A DNA stretch of 64,000 nucleotides from Distichodus sexfasciatus (taxonomy: Eukaryota; Chordata; Actinopteri; Characiformes; Distichodontidae). The DNA lies in the NCBI GenBank assembly GCA_032718565.1, contig JAVGVS010000625.1, forward strand, positions 48,501 through 112,500. Reading direction: 5' to 3'. A model generated the notes under the pieces. That model made no database searches, had not been told where the DNA came from, and saw nothing but the letters and a program-made list of their open reading frames with translations. Each line of letters starts with the position of its first letter. The stretch's first letter is position 1. Positions 1-11,000 of this stretch are shown piece after piece. The translations under genes were made by a program, and so were the position numbers.

Positions 1-598
1 ATCCCCCTTTTCTTCCCTTTGTCCCTCTCTGACTTTCTGCCTACACCCTCTTCCTCGCTCAATCCCTTCCTGTCTTTCACTCCTTTCTTCCCTCAAGTTC
101 TCTGTTCCTCTCTTTTTCTCCTACACCTTTCCCCTCACTCAATCCCTCCATTTCTCTCTCCACTCCTTCCTCATTCAAGCCCCCTTCTCTTCCTCTTCAT
201 CCCTTATTCGCTCCCTATCTGTTTCTCCCATTTCCTCCCTTCATCCCTTCCTCAATCACTCTCTCACTTCCTTCTTCAAACCCTCCCTCCTTCTCTCTCC
301 CTCCATCAACCCCCCCCTTCCTCGCTCAACCCCTTCCTGTCTTTCTCTCCTTTCTTCCCTCAAGTTCTCTGTTCCTCTCTTTTCCTCCTACACCCCTTTC
401 CCCTCACTCAATCCCTCAATTTCTTGCTCCACCATTTCCTCCTTTAATCTCTCTCTCTCTCTCCATCTTCCTCCCTCAATCCCTCCCTACATCTCTCTTC
501 CCATCTACCCCTCTTGTTTTCTGAATCCTACTCTATTTCTCCCTCAATCCCTCTCTCTCTGCTTCCCTCAATCCCCCACCCATTTCTTTGTTCTTGAT
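1..598. repeat. Polypyrimidine low-complexity tract with internal duplication
   Basis: The plus strand is almost entirely C and T, built of drifting CCCTC, TCTCC and CCCTCAATCC words. A stretch of about 110 bp starting near 51 recurs near 319, an offset of about 268 bp, so the tract grew partly by segmental duplication. It lies in intron 3 of ipo13, which is transcribed from the minus strand, so the pre-mRNA here is purine-rich. The long open frame over it (19-447) is a low-complexity artefact of Ser, Pro, Leu and Phe codons. Confidence 0.85.
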
Positions 599-1220
599 TA
601 CTTTCTTCACAAAGATGAAGATGTGGCCTTTACTCTCCATCAGCCCTTCAAAAGTACTGGTCACGACTGGTGATAACTGTGATAATTGGTGACGTAGTGA
701 CAGATGGAGCGTGGAATCTATTTCAATTAACATTCCCCCTCCCCCTCTCAATTAGCACTGCATTCTTCACATTCATGTTTATCGAAACCCAGCAAACTAT
801 ATTCCCCATTACCCGAGAAAAAGATCAAATACAGCTTCTGCTCTAAAGCCTTCTCTCTCTTTTCTCCAGTCCTTTCTCTCCCCCGGTCGCTCACACTCGA
901 GGAGGGGGGATGGAAGGAGGAATGGAGGGAGAGATGGAAGGAGGGAGGAAGGGAGGGATATAAGGGTGAGAGGGTAAGAGTGTACCGCGTCTGTACCAAC
1001 CAGAGCGTAAGACATCGCTCCCTAGCTCCATCTCCATGGAAACGCCAGTCAGCCTTGAAATGCCCTCCCCACACACACACACACACACAGACACACCAGC
1101 CCCTTCTCCCGGTCGTGCTCTCCCCTCGTCGTCAGATGCTCCTGGGTTTCAGCCCTGCTTTATCTCCCTGCCTCTACTCGGCATAACCACATAATGGCTC
1201 GCCTCCATCTGACTGTCTCC
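599..1220. other. ipo13 intron 3, no gene seen
   Basis: No exon was recognised. It contains a short purine-rich patch (about 898-965) and an (AC)n run at 1071-1089. The expected next ipo13 coding block was not found here on the minus strand. Confidence 0.5.
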
Positions 1221-1374
1221 TAGGACTGAACGATACGACTTCAAAATCAATAAATCAATATCACGATTAATTCAACATTTTACCTTGATTACGATTCATG
1301 TAGAATTACTACTGTTTTTTTAAAAGGTATTAATAGAATGAGATATATATATATATATTAATTGTCCAGCCCTA
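1221..1374. mobile_element. Short hAT-like MITE (TAGGRCTG... ends)
   Basis: The segment starts TAGGACTGAACGATA and ends TGTCCAGCCCTA, matching the imperfect terminal inverted repeats of the TAGGGCTGGGCAATA family that recurs in this window (11901, 62911). Flanks GTCTCC and GTCTCT suggest an eroded target-site duplication. An internal (AT)n is present. It has no coding capacity. Confidence 0.5.
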
Positions 1375-2000
1375 GTCTCTTGTCTCTCATCATCCTCCTC
1401 TTTTAAGATGGCTGTGTCTCACTTACACAAGAGGGTTGCCATCTTTGTGAGGAATCCATATGTATAAATACCCTGGGGTATAACGGTTCTCCAAATCCAC
1501 GGTTTGGTTCGACCCTCGTTTTTGGAGGGGAAAAAATAATTCTTGGTTTTATTAAATCACCAAGAAAATATACATTTACACCAAGAATGTGACCCAGCTC
1601 TTACTGGAACTGAAACTGTCATTTAAAATGACAATCATCATTATTTCATAAATACGTTTCAAAAAATTCTTCAAATCCTTTGACTGTCAATTCCTGAATA
1701 AACTGTGTAATTTCACCTTTGTAAAAACGGTGCAAATGGGTTTTAAGAATTTTTTTGTGAATCAAGGAGCTGAGCAAGTGCATGTGTAAAAAACTTGAGA
1801 TGTCCAGAACCTCAAATCAACAGTCACACTCCATCAAGAGCCCCACACACGCACATCAACACCTCCCACAACGTGCCCCACACAGACACACACACACACA
1901 TGCAGAGCGAGTTAGGACCTCTGCAGCGCAGGAGAAAAGTGATGGAGAGGAAGAATGGTGTGATGCATTAGAGGAGAGAAAGAACACAACTATGTGTGAA
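1375..2000. other. ipo13 intron 3, no gene seen
   Basis: AT-rich unique-looking sequence, then a CA-rich patch near 1845-1905. No exon, RNA gene or structured element could be supported. Confidence 0.4.
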
Positions 2001-2560
2001 AAGAGAGAGAGAGAGGAGAGAGGAGGAGGAAAAAAGGGAAAAGGCCTGGGGTGAGGGGAGTTGTGGAAAAAAACAAGGGAAAGAGGAAGGGGAGGGGGAG
2101 AGAGAGAGACTGAGGAGAGGGCCTGATGGTGGACGAGGAAGACAGAAGGGTTGAGGGAGGAAGAGGGAGAGAGAGGGACTGAGGGAGAAAACAGGATAAT
2201 GAGAGAAAGAAAGAAAGAAAGAAAGAGAGGGTTTGAGGGAGACAGCGAGAAAAGAAAGGATTGAGGGAAGAAGATGGAGAGAGACGGGGAGAGTGGTCGA
2301 GGGAGGGAGAGAGATGGAGTGAGGAAGAAAAGAAGGAAGAATAAGGGAGAGGGCTTGAGGGAGAGAGAAAAAAGGAAGGATTGAGGGAGGAAAAGGAAGA
2401 GGGCTTGAAGGAGTGACAGAGAAAAATAGAAGGACTGAGGAGGGAAGAGGTAGAGAGAGATACAGAGGGACTGAGGGAGAAGGAGGGAAAGAGAGAGAAA
2501 AAGAGAAGGATTGAGAGAGGAAGAGAGAGAGACGGCTTGAGAGAGGAAGAGCCCAGAATG
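2000..2560. repeat. Polypurine low-complexity tract
   Basis: The plus strand is nearly pure A/G with repeated GGATTGAGGGAGG-like words and a GAAA run at about 2205-2228. Those words are the reverse complement of the CCTCCCTCAATCC words in the tract at 1-598. In the ipo13 transcript this is a pyrimidine-rich block that begins about 40 nt after the exon 3 donor. The 237- and 259-residue minus frames here are composition artefacts. Confidence 0.85.
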
Positions 2561-2597
2561 GGACGACAATGAATTTTAAAGACTTGTGCTTGCTTAC

Positions 2598-3223
2598 CTC
2601 TGCGAGTCGGGCTGCGAAATGGCGTTGACGATAGCCTCGACGGCGGCGTCGAAGAGCTCGGGGTCCGCCAGTGCGGCGAATCCGGCCTCCAGCAGTCCCT
2701 CGCTCTCGCTGAGCGGCACGTCCAGAAGCACCCAGCTGGACAGGCATTTGAGGGCGCGGGCCTTGACGGGCGGCGGAGAGTCAGGCCGGCGCAGCAGCTG
2801 CTGCAAGAGCGGGTAGACGGCGGCCCACTCGCGGCCCAACGCCCCCCGCACCTGCCCCTTGCGGTACTGCGGCAGCCGGCTGGTCTGGAACTCCTCGGGC
2901 AGCACCGTCAGCAGCTCCAGCAGCGCCAGGCAGCGGGCACGACCGTCCAGTGCCACACCGTCGCCGCCGCCCCCCTCCTCCTGGAACGCCCGCACCATCT
3001 CCGACACGGCGCCCGGCCAGGCCTCGGGCATCATGTTGAGGGCCAGCGAGGCCAGTGCCACGCAGAGCCGCGTCAGCACGATCTTTGAGCCTGAGGCGAA
3101 GAGCGCGATCTGTGAGAAGAGCTGGCTCTTCAGCGTCTCGTACTGCTCGGCCGGGATGTCGCCCCAGTAGCGCGAGATCTTGGTGTGTAGGGCGCTGGCG
3201 CCGAAATACTGGATCTCGGGAAC
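2598..3223 (-). CDS. ipo13: Importin-13, coding exon 3 (about residues 66-273)
   Basis: This is 208 codons plus two bases of the next codon, in the N-terminal HEAT-repeat/Ran-binding half of importin-13, a bidirectional importin-beta family transport receptor of the nuclear pore. Recognisable family words include VPEIQYFGASALH, ISRYW, SGSKIVLTRLCVALASLAL, CLALLELLTVLPEEFQTSRL and FDAAVEAIVNAISQPDSQR, all very close to vertebrate IPO13 as I know it. The acceptor is TTTTTGGTCAG before GTT (Val) at 3223. The donor is GTAAGC at 2597, giving phase 2 and a split Arg codon. Compared with the mammalian protein there is a small Gly-rich insertion (EEGGGGDGVALDG) around the segment where mammals have a shorter acidic linker. 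The exon is much more GC-rich than the introns. Downstream exons lie off the left edge. Confidence 0.96.
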
Positions 3224-3597
3224 CTGACCAAAAAGAAAGGAGCGAATGTTCAACGATAAACATTTTTCCGTCCATAAGAAACGTGGTCTGGTCGGCTCAA
3301 AAGAATGCAAAACCTATGATGCAAGTGCTAAAGCAATGATAGTGAGCAGCGTTCCATCCAAACTGTCAGTCTCAATTTCTGGGAGACTTTTATTGCTGGC
3401 AAATTAAGAGAAGACAGCTGAAAAATAAATGAAATCCCTGAAGATTATCTGCACTAAAAAGTCATAAACCCAGAGCAGTAATTTAGACGGACCACTGCTT
3501 ACATCTGCTGTGACTTTTACACTCCCTACATAAGGCCTTACAGAGTTACAATCACAACAAATATGAAGGGATCACAATTAACTTTAACTTCTTGAAC
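3224..3597. other. ipo13 intron 2 proximal part, nothing seen
   Basis: AT-rich intron sequence between exon 3 and the inserted element at 3598. No supported feature. Confidence 0.4.
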
Positions 3598-4846
3598 TAG
3601 GGCTGCAAACTAACAATTATTTGGTTAATCGATTAATCTGCCTTTTTTTTGATTAATCGCTTATTGATCGGATAAAAAGAAAAAAAAACCTTTCATTTCC
3701 AGCATTATGTAATAGACCAAACTGTACAAAAAATGGTCGAGGCAATTTTTCTAGAATCAAAGCTTCGTTTAAGTCATTTAAATGGCTACAGCATGTCTGC
3801 TTGTGTTTCACTTATCTTGTCTGCTTATTAATGACCCACAATATTTTCAGTGGCGCGATCAAGGCGAGAATAAATCCCTCTGTATGTGAACGTATTTGAG
3901 AGATATTCTGTGCATAAAAACAGAAATAAATGTGTAAAAACGCATAAATGACATTTTTTGCGATGTAAACACGCGAGCGCCCACGTAAGCGCCATTACTC
4001 GCTAAAACGCTCCGTTTCCGTCAAAACGTCCCCTTTATTACAGACAAAACGCATATTTTAGCTGATAAATAACCACAACAACCAGCGTTCCACTCACAAT
4101 ACAGACATTTATTGAGATTTACCCGTCAATTTTTTCATAGTTCGTTCGGGAACACGCTGAACCCTTTATTGTGACGCGGCTCTGAGGCGTGCGCGGGGGA
4201 TTGTGGGAAATGCAGTTCTCTTCCAGAAAGGCCAAAAGCAACTTATTTTATTGGCCAAATTCGTTCAAAATGACCCTTGAACTTCATGTTTCTTCATTTT
4301 CAATTGAATACAACATAAAGCGTATATGACTAACTTCTACTCACACTACAATAAGCCTAATATCATTTTAATTTACATTTTTTATCCGATTACTCGATTA
4401 ATCAATAAAATAATCAATAGATTACTCGATTACAAAAATAGTCGTTTGTTGCAGCCCTAACTGTGAGTAGAACGCTGGTTGTTACTGATCAGCTAAAAAT
4501 GAATTTTGTCTGTAATAAATGGGAAGGTTTGACTGAACTGGAACGCTTTAGTGAATGACTTCCCTGAGAGAGTCGTGTGCTAACAAACAGCACGTGTGTT
4601 TACACCGTGAAAAATGCCATTCATGTGTTTCTACGCAGTTACTTCAGTTTTTGTAACAGCAAGACACGGCACTGGTTCTCGTCTCCTTATTTTTATTTTA
4701 TGGCGGTCGGCGTCCAGCTTAATGCTGCTTTACTGCCAGTGCAGCTTTGCTTAGCTTACTGTCGCCACATTAGGGGGTAGCGACGGTATGTATCTGTATA
4801 ATAACGTAGACCCAACTAATCATCGATTTTAGTGGTTGCAGTGCTA
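3598..4846. mobile_element. hAT-like MITE with internal inverted duplication
   Basis: The left end is TAGGGCTGCAAACTAAC and the outer right end near 4834-4846 is GGTTGCAGTGCTA. Flanks TCTTGAAC (3590-3597) and ACTGGAAC (4847-4854) match at 6 of 8 positions, as for an old hAT 8-bp duplication. A second, cleaner right end TTGCAGCCCTA occurs internally at 4449-4459. The block after it (about 4460-4640) is an inverted copy of about 3945-4110, so the element is partly a tail-to-tail duplicate. No transposase frame is visible. Confidence 0.6.
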
Positions 4847-5469
4847 ACTGGAACATTCTTCATCTTGAGCTAAACAAAACGGACAACAAAAACAAATTCA
4901 TCTTTTTACATTTTCTACACTTCTTTCTCCAGGGCAGAGGGATACCAAACACTTTTAAGATGTCCACTTTGCTTTGCAGAGCATGACCAGTGCAAAGCAT
5001 GACAGCACTTAGTCAACCTCATAATCTCGGGTTCAATCCCACGGGCTACAAACTCCACCATGCATGAAGCTCTAATCTGAGATCGTGCAGAGTGAGTTCT
5101 ACTCCCGCTTGCCTCACATCAAACGCATCAGAAGGGCCAAGCTCACAGCCAGTATAAAATTAGGGGTAAATATGTAAAAAAATAAACAAAGTTTGACAAG
5201 AAGTGACAGCGTGGCAGGACTGCAGCTTGTCGCTGGGCGATAAAATGATCAGTAATGTTCTGGTTACAGATCACATCTTAAAAGTTTGATGGTTGCAAAG
5301 TTTCTTACGTATTTCAGCAAAAACTCCAACTTAAGCTGAAATGTGAGTGAATCTGGAGGTAAATGTGTCATCCGCTGAAGTCGAGATAAGATTAAAAAGA
5401 TCAAACATCATCAAAAGAAGATGCTATTAAATGAATACGCTGATAGAGTTGGGGGATACATCAAATCAC
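4847..5469. other. ipo13 intron 2, no gene seen
   Basis: Unremarkable AT-rich sequence. No exon or RNA gene could be supported. Confidence 0.4.
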
Positions 5470-5519
5470 TGATGCATGGAAATGGAAGCGAACCACTTGG
5501 TTCCCAAAGAAAAACAGCA

Positions 5520-5660
5520 CTGGTTCTGTTACTCTATGCACAAAAACAGAAGTGAATGTTTACTTGATATTATTCCGGACGCACATCTATTTCATTATTG
5601 TGACTGGGCTCCGAGTCGCAGCACCGGTGATTGTGGGAAATGTAGTTCTCTCCCAGAAAG
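5520..5660. mobile_element. Fragment related to the 3598 element
   Basis: The stretch ending GATTGTGGGAAATGTAGTTC and CCAGAAAG parallels 4165-4235 of the element at 3598. No termini are visible, so it is treated as a relic. Confidence 0.4.
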
Positions 5661-5678
5661 AGAGAATATATGAGCATA

Positions 5679-5904
5679 TAGGGCTGGCTGATATGGCCTA
5701 AAAATAATATCGCGATATTTTATATGCTGATTGTTTTTTTATTAAAATGTTGGTGACATTTTTTGCAAATAGTTTGATAACATAAAACAAAACTATAATG
5801 AGCATCTTTATTTAGTCTATGTGTACTAGTAATACCGACTGCAACATTATAATAAATCATACAATATCGCAATAATATTTTTGACTGTTTCGCCCAACTG
5901 TCTA
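5679..5904. mobile_element. MITE relic (TAGGGCTGGCTGATAT family)
   Basis: It begins TAGGGCTGGCTGATATGG and runs to an eroded right end with CGCCCAACTG. The family resembles the better-preserved copy at 38068-38921. The right boundary is uncertain. Confidence 0.4.
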
Positions 5905-6447
5905 CTGTAAACCCTAACATATCCTAAGTTTTTTTTGTCAAATCCAGTACTGCGTCTATAGGAATCACAGGATTATGTTTGCATAAAACCTTATTAGCAT
6001 TTGCTAAACAGATTAGAGATTATTTCAGCTAACCCAGATAATGTACAGGAGAGCAAGAAACTGCAGGAAGAGGGTAATCTGGGATTTAGAGCAGAAACCT
6101 TTCCTAGTCTTTTTGGCCTCAGAAGTGGATGGACGGTAATTCTACCTCAACAAGTCGGATTAGATACAAACTCCAACATTACAAAAATGGTGTAGAGCTT
6201 TCAGCATGCGTAAGGGAAAAACAGAATAGTGCAGAGGTAGCAGAGGTAAAGTGGAGCAGAGAGGGTCAGAGCAAAAGTGCAGCCGACAAAAGCAGTGCAG
6301 AATTTGAAAAGCAGAAAGGCAAAGCTGAAGAGCAAAGCAAGTATGAGATCAGGCGGCGTACTGAAGAAAAAAAAAAGGGTTAGGATTGGATTCCAGCAAC
6401 AGAATATTTGCTGCTGATAAGAGCAGGGAGCATGACGATGCACTCAC

Positions 6448-6573
6448 CTTGTTGGGACTGAGCAGAGCCCAGCAGAACTGCCAGGCCTGGGGCGAGATCT
6501 GAGCCTGCATCAGCCACTTCTGCGCAAGGTTCTTATTCTCAATGTTGGGGTCGTAGTACAGCTGGTGCAGAGC
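6448..6573 (-). CDS. ipo13: Importin-13, coding exon 2 (about residues 24-65)
   Basis: This is exactly 42 codons, phase 0 to phase 0, reading ALHQLYYDPNIENKNLAQKW, then LMQAQISPQAWQFCWALL and SPNK. The first 28 residues are essentially those of vertebrate importin-13, the start of the importin-beta N-terminal domain that binds RanGTP. The acceptor is CTCACCAG before GCT at 6573. The donor is GTGAGTGC starting at 6447. It joins exon 1 (ending VENVEK) and exon 3 (starting VPEIQ) without a frame shift. The short ORF readings that continue past the exon boundaries are intron read-through. Confidence 0.96.
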
Positions 6574-6971
6574 CTGGTGAGACACAGAGAGGAAGAGGAG
6601 AGAAGCAGTAAGAAACAGGAGCGATAAATTACAACAAAGACGCCTGATGACAATTATTATTTTAATAAACTTGGGACTTCCACGTCATTTTAGGTTTAAT
6701 GTGCACCACTGAAAATATGTACAGATTAGAGGCAGGTGATACAGCATCAAAATTGTATCACAATATTTCAAGGAAATTTCTGATAATGATTAAATCGATT
6801 TACACCAATATATCGTTTCAATGATCAACAATCACACAGCACCGAACCGGAATAAAAACATCGATCAGACAAACACATTGTAACTTAAAAATAATTAATA
6901 AATATTAAAAGTAATTGTAATTTAAAAGTAGTTTCCCCAACAATGATGGTATGATATTGCATTGACAGTAT

Positions 6972-7135
6972 GGATTCAAGATTCAAGATTCTTTATTTGT
7001 CACGTGCAAGTTATACAGGTACAACAAGCAGTGAAATGTATCCTGATCCGCTCTTTTAACTGTGCAATAGACAAGGAAGATAGAGACGCAATACAAACTT
7101 ACAACATAAATACTAACTTAAATACGGAGGCTGGG
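6972..7135 (-). mobile_element. 3' end of a non-LTR retroelement (minus orientation)
   Basis: GATTCAAGATTCAAGATTC followed by TTTATTTGTCACGTGCAAG has the form of a reversed retroelement tail with a short tandem tail repeat. A forward sequence of the same kind occurs at about 24630-24660 (ACAAATAAAGAATCTTGAAT). Family assignment is not possible by eye. Confidence 0.4.
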
Positions 7136-7156
7136 GTAACAGGACAAAAAATAAAT

Positions 7157-7800
7157 CCATATTGTATGGATGTACAATATGGGAGTTATCAGCTGATGCT
7201 GATGAATGAGAAAGGCAGAGTTGAGCATGTAAAGACAAGATATTTTGGTCCCCAAAGTTCCACTGCACGCTCAGAATTTTTGCACAAAAATAACGCCATA
7301 GTTCTGATATTTCTAAGACAGCACCAAGTCAAGCGAGCGTGAAATCAGAGTGGAGTGAAGGCAGAGCATTTCTAGCGTAGCGCACAGCATTTTAAGATAG
7401 TCTATTCCTGCCCTATGTGGTGTACCAAGTCAAATAGGGCGCGGGTGACACTCCACGTGCACTACCTAGTGTGTAGAGAGCCGATAAGCTACAACCCCGG
7501 TGCCTTAACTAACATACTATTAAATGTGGCAGTACACAGCTCACATTCGCTAAGTGAGGCAAAGATGCAATTAGTTACATTAAAAGATATATTTTTAGTT
7601 TAATTTTAGTTAATTTTTTAACTAACTTAAAGTAACTTTCCGCAGAGTTGAGCGTGTAAAGACGAGATTTTGCTTGCAAACCTCGGACTCTGGACATGCC
7701 TGCCACAAGCGGTACCTTCCCGACATACAATAAATGCATCATTAAATATCGACTGGAAATATCGGGCAAATCTAAGCATCGGTCCGATGCCGACGACAAT
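7157..7800. mobile_element. hAT-like non-autonomous element, copy 1
   Basis: The segment is homologous, in opposite orientation, to 60683-61449. Shared words include GCATCGGTCCGATGC, AAATATCGGGCAAAT, GAGTTGAGCGTGTAAAGACG, CACTGCACGCTCAGAATTTT and the block AGCGAGCGTG(A/AA). A smaller relic is at 39885-39965. No transposase remains. Confidence 0.5.
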
Positions 7801-8019
7801 TAGAGAGGGATAGAGGGCACCAATCGAGATCCGGGAAGGATAATGAGTGCCAAGAAGGACAGGGGGAATAAAAAAGGCAAAGGGGAAAGAAGAGACAGGA
7901 CTGCATGTTTCTCTGAATTCAGAAATCACAATTTCCAGGCATCATTTTTAACACAGATCTGATGATGGACAAGTTAAGAGCTGGTGACCCCTCTCTGGGT
8001 CTGAACTCTAAAGTACATT

Positions 8020-8180
8020 TACATTTGCAGAATTCAGCAGACGCTCTTTCTCTGCACAGTGACTTTCCTTACCTAATTTCAGGGAAAATACCCTTGAAAG
8101 CAACTTAAGGATGTGTTATGGATCTTGCTCAGAGACCCAGTGTGGGTAATTCCAGAGGTCAAGAAGCAAGTGTCATAACC
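8020..8180 (-). mobile_element. tRNA-type SINE with LINE-like 3' tail, body part
   Basis: On the minus strand the element reads from a tRNA-like head (GTGGTGGCTTAGTGGTTA, lying at 8939-8972) through a body with GAGCAAGATCC to the tail GAGCGTCTGCTGAATTC and AATGTAAATGTA, typical of fish SINEs that share an L2-like LINE tail. The head and body are split by the MITE at 8181-8938. Rejoining them across one TCATAACC copy restores a continuous SINE. Confidence 0.6.
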
Positions 8181-8938
8181 AGTGTTGGGCACATTACTTT
8201 AAAAAAGTAATTAGTTATAGTTACTAGTTACTTCTTCCAAAAAGTAACTGAGTTAGTAACTGAGTTACAGCATTATAAAAGTAACTAGTTACCAGGAAAG
8301 TAACTTATGCATTACATTTTTTTTTTTAAATGTTCAAATATGTCAAAAATGTGGATCCCCCTCCCCCCTTTGATGGAAATTTAGCTGTATGTTCAATTAT
8401 TTGTAATAACACTGACTATTAAATGTGTAATTAATGAAAGAGACACTTAAAATAAATAAGTCTAAATATAAATAAAATAATACATTTTTAACAGAAAACA
8501 TTGTACACAAATCTACACTATTCTAAAATCGCTGTGGGACAATGTGAGACAAGACTCCTATCAAATTTAATATATCATTGGAGATTTGGTCATTACTCTG
8601 TATATAACAGTAGAATGACAAAACACAATAGATGTTTTAGAACTTTTCATACTTATTGCACATCAACAGGCCGCAATTGTCGATCAAATAGGTCTAAATT
8701 AAATGATGCTTGTACTCTACCTTAGCCAGTCATCATCCCTTATGCGGTTGTCTTGCCCCTCACCAAAGAAAAGAAAAAAGCTTTGCCGCTCCTGTAGCTG
8801 AGAGCTTGGTCGGATGAAAACAGCTTAATATCAGTAACGCGCCGCATGTTATTGTCAATAACGGTAACGGCGTTGTAACAATGGAAACAGTAATTGGGTA
8901 GATTACCGTTATTTTAACGCCATTATTCCCATCACTGG
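8181..8938. mobile_element. hAT-like MITE with exact 8-bp target duplication
   Basis: The element runs AGTGTTGGGCACATTAC to GCCATTATTCCCATCACTGG and is flanked on both sides by TCATAACC (8173-8180 and 8939-8946). The left part contains repeated AGTAACTAGTTAC words. It sits inside the SINE described at 8020. No transposase frame is visible. Confidence 0.8.
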
Positions 8939-8972
8939 TCATAACCACTAAGCCACCACTACCCTGAGCAAT
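8939..8972 (-). mobile_element. tRNA-like head of the split SINE
   Basis: On the minus strand this reads GGGTAGTGGTGGCTTAGTGG, an A-box-like tRNA start, and it continues across the inserted MITE into 8020-8180. Confidence 0.55.
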
Positions 8973-10091
8973 ATCACGCCCCACAACACAAGATGCTAAA
9001 AGCTTGATATTCCGGTATTGATTATTGGTTTTGGTGCTGAAAATAACGTCAGTCGATCCTTGGCCCTAGAGTGTACCCTTCAACTGTTAACTTAGTTAAG
9101 CAGAACACCAGCAAATAGCACACTGAGTGGAATAACAACTGATGTAGTTATTACGGAGGAGAATATGTTAGTGACTTCAGTAATATTCTACTGCACGTGA
9201 CAGTAAACACTTGAGTAGTTAACTTGGAAACCAACATTTTAATCTAGGAACAAAGCCCTACATTCTTAGAGGAAACAAAATTTAACAATATTACAAATCA
9301 TGCGGCTACAAATCATGAGAGGGAGGAAAAGGATATCAAGCATGATAAAGATGTTTGCAAAGGTTTAGACAAAATTAATAAATAATGGAATAACAATACT
9401 GGATGACAGTGGACTGAATGCTGGAATGATTTAAACAGTAAAAAAAAGGAATAAAGACACTTTTAAATAAGCAGACGTTGTTACGATATAATGGAAAAGA
9501 AAATCAAGAAATGTGTCATTTATGTGCTCTAGCTCATATTAGACAGTATCTCTTCCTCTTAATTTAATATTAAATACGGAATCCTTAAAGCCAAAAATTT
9601 AGATCCAATATAACTAAGATATCAGCGCAGCAGCAAGTAATTTTACAAGAAATTACAAGTCAGTCAGTCCGACACTCAGCTCAAGCGAGTGCTTTATAAT
9701 GACTTGTTAAGACTATTAACTCCAGTGAGCACTCAACACATTTTCAAGGTCTGGGAGAGAGTATATTAAGAGACGTACAGAGCTGAACTCTAATAAGGTA
9801 ACCAGTGAAAACCCTCGATAGAGCTTTAAGAGGCATTGTAGAATAATCCTTAGCAAACATGCTTTCTCCCTGGATTACTTTCTTATGATCTATTATCATG
9901 AATCACATTTCATGGGGTGGTGATTAAGTGGAAGGATTAAGGCTGAGAAATTAATTGAAAATGAATCGAAACCAACATTCAGGGCTTTGAATTGACACAA
10001 TCTTGCCCATGAAAATTATTAGGATTATTATTTTTTAACTTTGTTAATGCGTTTTTTTTTTTTATTCTGTTACTACTCTTCCCTGTGTTAG
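8973..10091. other. ipo13 intron 1, no gene seen
   Basis: AT-rich sequence with no convincing exon, RNA gene or element boundary. Confidence 0.4.
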
Positions 10092-10290
10092 TGGGGCAGT
10101 TGGTGGCGTAACGGTAGGGTGTTCGCCCCGTGATCAGAAGGTTGCAGGTTCAAATCCATGGGCAAGGTACCATCCCCAAGCACTGCTCCCCGGGCGCTCC
10201 TTCACAGGTGGGTTAAATGCAGAGGTCACATTTCACTTTGTGCTGTGCTGTGGTGTGTTGACAATGACAAATTATTGCTCACTTTGTTCC
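10092..10290 (+). mobile_element. tRNA-derived SINE (GGCAGTTGGTGGCG family)
   Basis: The head GGGGCAGTTGGTGGCGTAAC holds a Pol III A-box-like segment. The B-box-like GGTTCAAATCC is at 10148-10158. The body then reads CTGCTCCCCGGGCGC, CTTCACAGGTGGGT and AGAGGTCACATTTC, and it ends TGGTGTGTTGACAATGACAA. More than a dozen relatives occur in the window on both strands, which defines the consensus. Confidence 0.75.
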
Positions 10291-10545
10291 TGTAACGTCC
10301 CTTAAAAAATCTCCCCGCTCCGCCTGTGTTTCCTTGAATTATTTTAAAATCAAAGATATGCCCTCTTTCAGAAGAAAATATATTATTTGATAGTTGAGCA
10401 TATTTACAGTGCAAACCTTGTCACAAGCAAAAAAAAAAAAACCCAAACGAACAAAACAAAAAGAACAGTTCATTAATTGTAATCAAGGAAAAATGTTTGA
10501 TTAATTGTGGCATTGATTCATAGCCATATTGTCCAGCCCTAGGAA
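10291..10545. mobile_element. MITE relic ending TGTCCAGCCCTA
   Basis: The right end ATTGTCCAGCCCTA and the internal motif GTTGAGCATATTTACAG recur near 26340 and in the copy at 62911-63323. The left end is obscured by the adjacent SINE. Confidence 0.4.
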
Positions 10546-10734
10546 GATTACTTTACCAAGTAGTAGGTTCAAATCAAGCTTTATTCTAATCCCAGCCATA
10601 ACGCCACTTGGCCTCAAAACTCTTAATACCAAATTACATATTTTTAAGGCGATTTTAAATGTTATAAAAGTAAATCAAAAACAGTCCCTCGACTCAAGTC
10701 TTAATCACTTATAAGTTTCATCAAGATACAATGT

Positions 10735-11000
10735 TACATCATGGTTTATTATAAAGACAAGGATTTCACGTCTGCCAATATCTCAAAGTCTGCACAGATA
10801 CACTTTCAATTTGATTCAAGGCAGTGATCAATGAGACAATGTCATATGCTGATTTAACACAATCACCTCCATTCATATTAAATCATAAAAAGCAACTACA
10901 ATATCATTTGACATTTTTATTCCTGAGCTCAACCAGATTTTAACATTTTAAAAAAATCTCCTACTTCATATAAAGTAATCTTAATCGATTGCTATTCAAA
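10735..11000. mobile_element. MITE relic (CACCTCCATTCATATTAAATC family)
   Basis: Words CACCTCCATTCATATTAAAT, ATTTGACATTTTTATTCCTG and GAGCTCAACCA recur at about 20100-20200 and 42680-42750, and partly at 28230-28300. The boundaries are not visible. Confidence 0.35.

Noticed and set aside
1856..2747. Long minus-strand frames rich in Ser, Leu, Phe and Pro
   Set aside because: They lie over the polypurine tract and read through the exon 3 donor. Composition alone explains them.
2781..3339. Other open frames over ipo13 exon 3 on both strands
   Set aside because: GC-rich shadow frames of the importin-13 coding frame. Arg/Ser/Ala-rich and without family signature.
10092..10170. Possible functional tRNA gene
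   Set aside because: A- and B-box-like words are present but no full cloverleaf, and the unit recurs as a SINE across the window.
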